Positions 60,234 through 64,000 of a stretch of DNA of 64,000 bases are shown here, one piece after another. Under the pieces are notes generated by a model that did no database searches, had not been told where the DNA came from, and saw nothing but the letters and a program-made list of their open reading frames with translations. Within the stretch, counting starts at the first letter, position 1. Each line of letters begins with the position of its first letter. A program made the position numbers and the translations under genes. Origin of the DNA: Spirodela intermedia (lineage: Eukaryota; Streptophyta; Magnoliopsida; Alismatales; Araceae); NCBI GenBank assembly GCA_902729315.2, contig LR746270.1:1954501-2018500 (forward strand). The letters are read 5' to 3'.

Positions 60234-61899
60234 TGACGTGATTTAGTCATTGTATAATAAATCACGAAAATTTAAAAATTATAAAACTAGAAAATACTAA
60301 ATTTTAGATATTTAGAAGTATTTATTAACAAATATATCAATTATAATTCAATAAAAGTTCTAAAAATAGTGATAATTTTTTAGATCAATTATAAGGATGT
60401 AATATAATATAAAATAATATTTTATAATTTTTTTTAAAGAATATGATTCACATTCATTAGCACTCGATTAATATGAATCAAGTGAAAATAGATTTCCATT
60501 CGACTATTTTTGCATAAGTAATTACAGACAATTTAATTGGTCAAATTATGATATGTAAAAACTAAAAGAATCCTAATTGAATGAATAGTAATTTAGAAAT
60601 TTTAAATCACGCACAAATTATTTCTAAATAAAGTAAAAATTAAGTTGAAAGTAAGAAAAATAAAGTTTCGGCATCGTAGTGATAATACATTGACAATGCA
60701 CTAAAATACTAAGTATTTAGGAGGATTGTCGTATAATGTCCATGGCTTCAAAGACTTTCATTGAAGTAAGGACAATATGGGTAATTTAGATCTTCTTGTA
60801 AAGTCTAGAGATAAATGAAATGGGTCATCGAATCATCTTCAACAATTGTCATTTGATGGAGTGAAAAAATAGTAACTTTGCGACTTTCTAGTAGTTGTCA
60901 CCCGACAAAGAAGAGTTGGATGGAGGTAGGACATGTATTAAGGGCTTCATCCTCACATTCATGTAGTAAGAGGAAGCTCTTGATCACATTTTGTATGCTC
61001 TTAGTAAGTGGCGACTCATCTCTCGGTAGATCCTCCTCTTCTTGATGACGACTTGTTCATCAATCAATTAGATATGATTTATTTGATAGATTTGTGATTA
61101 TTTTACCATAAATTATTCAATAATTTTAGTAACGATGTTTCATGAATCACGTTGATGAGATTTTTGTTGATGATCAAATGATTTTGGTAGCTTAATCCTT
61201 CATCAATAATTTGTAAAAAAGTCATGATTTAATTAGATAAAAATATGACTTTTGGCTCTAGTAAGATTCAAACCTACACCGATTACCCACATATATGAGA
61301 GCGAGGGAATAAGTTCGTAAATATCCTTATACAGTAATGTCATCATAATATCTTGTTGTTATAAATAAGGGATATTTTTTATATTAAAATCATAAAATCA
61401 TTCTCTGGAAGATGTGACCGCTGATTTAGTCCCACATCGATTATATGCTAAATTTTGAGAAGCATAAATGGTAATGTGAGATTTGGGAATCAATGAATCT
61501 CTTTCTCGTGTGTGTACGACCACTCTTTGCCCCATGCTAAGTTAGCCACCTATGACGTGAAAGGAGAGTGATGCACATGTGACCTCATCGGTCCACCACT
61601 ACTCATGCCCCTACTTGCGGCTCTACCCCAATTGTACTTCTAACTTACTTGTGGGCTCAACTAGCCATCAGGTACCCCTTTTTTTCATTTTTTTTTTTCT
61701 TTTTCTTTATTATCTAAAAAATAAGATTATAAAAATTATATAAATTCGAATAAAATCACATAATTAGCCATTAAATCACATTAATGAACTAAACACCACT
61801 TTTTCACAATTTAACATAAATATAAGTCTTTTTATCATGAGTTAAGACTAAAACTATATTATTTATTAATTATTAACTCATGATAATGAAGACTTATCA
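60234..61899. mobile_element. second solo LTR of the 1.6-kb family
   Basis: Aligns end to end, in the same orientation, with 51553-53185: TGACGTGATTTAGTCATTGT at the start and GATAATGAAGACTTATCA at the end. Flanks TTTAG and CTTAA agree at three of five positions, so a target duplication is possible but unproven. No coding sequence inside. Confidence 0.85.
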
Positions 61900-64000
61900 C
61901 TTAAGAAACAACACCTATGACCCTCTATTGTCCCATCTCCATCAAGATGATGAACCTGACACTAAGGGAAAGAGATGTAGAATGCAAGGAAAAGTCATTT
62001 AGTTTTCACTTTAATCTCATCTAGAACTTATTTGTGTGAGAATTTATTTGCCTAATGTTATTGACAATGTAAAACATATAATTTGTATAATCTCTCATTC
62101 ATTAATTTTTTTATTTAATTTTTGTTCTAAGTTTAGAATAATTCCCTTGTCATAAGGTTCTTAATTTTTGTTTAAATTCTATGAGGAATTACCATGGAAA
62201 AAGAATAGATTATATTTCTATCTCACAATCCACAAAAGGCAACTTATGCGTGGCTCAACAATGGCAATGAGTTATATAGGATTCATCTTACTTCCATATA
62301 TTATCAAAATCAAAGATAGTAGCCAGAATATATAAGAATGTGATAGATCTTGTATGGTGATGCTTGGGAAAGAAAAAAATAAAAGTAAAGAGACAACATT
62401 TATTTAAGGACATGAAGAAGTAAGATAATTTTTTAAAAAATATAAATGTTGATGAATTTCTTGAAATGTAAAATAATAGAAATGATGAAAAGTACTAAAA
62501 GTAAAGAACACAATGTCACTAAAGCATTAAATGTTGACAAGTAAAATCAATTAACAAACTAGAAAGGAAATCTTATTCTAACAATGATAGATCTTGGAAA
62601 ACTTATGAATTGAAACAACTTGAATGAACTAAGTTGAGTTGATGTACAGAACAAAAATTAGAGATAGAGGCACCATTTATAATTGTTCAGCTATTACTCA
62701 ACTTCATCAGGCTAATAGGTGTTATTACCCTTGCTCTTCATTATTCTCTCCTAGAGAACAAAATCTCAAATTCATTGGATAACTAAACTTCCCTTACATT
62801 TCATAGGACAACCATGCAATGTTCAACATCCATACATTAGCTTTAATTTTCTCTAATATTATCAATATTCTCTTGAGTGTCTCACATACAAGAATAACGA
62901 TTGGATACTTACAAATAGCTCTAAAGGCCAAACAGATGTACTTCCTCATTTCAGTGTGGTTCAATTGTTTGATAAAGCTTTGATGTATTTAGAATTAAAA
63001 TGGAAAGAAGATATGGTTTTTCTGCAAGAATGAATTGAATTGATATGTTGTTGAGATGTTCTTTGAAAGCCCTTGAGATAAGCTTTTTATAGAGCCTATA
63101 AATTATACTACAGAAAATTCATATTGGTAAGATTCAATCTATTAAAAATCTTCTAGATCAAGTTCTAGATGCTTCTGTAATCACCATACTAGATTGATTA
63201 CCTTTTAATATAATCACTCTACAGAGATGTGATCATGATATCCATTCGTTTGTTTGAACTTTTAATTGGAACAGAAATTAAATAATATTTTTTGGTGAAA
63301 AATAGATATAAGATTAATAAATGAGTCCAATTATGCTGCTTTCTCATTAAACATGAAATAATTCAAAGTATTTATAGTAAATATCTAGAGAAGAATTCAA
63401 GAAACATAATTTTTTCTTGTTACTTTTTATTCAAGAATTTGGCAGATTCTAATTACACATGTTGCTCAAAGTTTTCAAAATATATATGAATATAACTATA
63501 AAATAATTATGATTGATTGTATTCCATTGAAATAACAGTTTTTAATATTGAGATCATGATTTAATGTGTGTATTTGACATTTATGATTTATTTGAGCTAA
63601 TTTTAATAAGATTAGAATGCAAAATATTAATTTATTTTAAAATGTATCATTCTTTTTGTTTCAAACAATAACATATTCCTAACTAGACTTGTTTGAATCA
63701 ATAAGCCTTAGAAATTTCATTAGTGACTAGAGGTCATATCTATTGGTTTTTCTTATAGGATATCCTAACTCTTAAAGTTCATATTATTGATCTTTTACCA
63801 TTCAAAATTTTAGCTAATTTTAGGATTTTAATCTTTAAAAAATGAAATAAAATAATGAAGGTTTGTGAATCAAATTTCTCAACAAATTCAAGCTCTCCCT
63901 AATCAATAATTAGTTCTAAGTGATCAGTTCTTACCTCTCTACTATCTTTAGATTCTTGCTGAAAACTTTTTAGATTAATACATGTGAGTGTTGAAGGTCA
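61900..64000. other. AT-rich intergenic, no gene supported
   Basis: Near 61930-62000 a short frame (HQDDEPDTKGKRCRMQGK) hints at a retrotransposon polyprotein fragment, too short to assign. The remainder is very AT-rich without recognisable features. Confidence 0.4.

Noticed and set aside
51553-61899. The two 1.6-kb units as the paired LTRs of one element
   Set aside because: The first unit has its own target duplication within a copia gene, and the DNA between them is copia sequence in an unrelated arrangement.

Overview
This is plant nuclear DNA, most likely from a monocot. The evidence is spliced genes with GT/AG introns, GC-rich exons set in AT-rich intergenic DNA, plant-specific protein families, many GA/CT microsatellites, and layered, decayed Ty1/copia and Ty3 (Athila-like) retrotransposons. 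The species cannot be named from the sequence.

The left third holds three recognisable conserved genes. An intronless ELC/VPS23-type ESCRT-I protein lies at 6792-7823 (+). A four-exon SNF2 chromatin remodeler, closely resembling DRD1/CHR35 of RNA-directed DNA methylation, runs from 17279 to 9295 (-). A four-exon LIFEGUARD/Bax-inhibitor-1-like membrane protein lies at 20442-22113 (+), with an ACGTG-rich upstream region and a purine-rich leader. DRD1 and LFG are divergently transcribed from one intergenic region of about 3.1 kb.

From 22 to 40 kb the sequence is mostly AT-rich repeat debris. Exceptions are an unresolved cysteine-rich secreted-peptide locus (29426-30107) and a decayed Athila-like element: 5' LTR, a tRNA primer site that looks degraded by deamination, gag, and the start of the protease, at about 35270-38890 (+). 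A related LTR lies in inverted orientation at 39302-40130, and a scrap of a minus-strand copia element sits between them.

From 40 to 50 kb is the most novel part: two intact genes and one decayed copy of a small secreted-peptide family (41391-41618, 45523-45740, 49871-50101). The two intact precursors share a signal peptide, an ARPLGG/SRPLGG junction and a nearly identical two-cysteine C-terminus (GCTSTPNR..PCRIP). They also share a TATA box, a conserved block near the transcription start, and upstream TTGAC (W-box) motifs with local tandem duplications. The layout suggests defence-type peptide hormones (phytocytokines), perhaps related to CTNIP/SCREW peptides; that family assignment is inference.

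From 50.3 to about 58.9 kb lies a degenerate Ty1/copia element on the minus strand (LTR, RNase H, RT, integrase, protease, gag, leader with a minisatellite, primer-binding site, LTR). A 1.63-kb TG...CA solo LTR has split its reverse transcriptase at the YVDD motif, leaving a 5-bp target-site duplication. A second solo LTR of the same family sits at 60234-61899. The rest is AT-rich sequence with no supportable gene.
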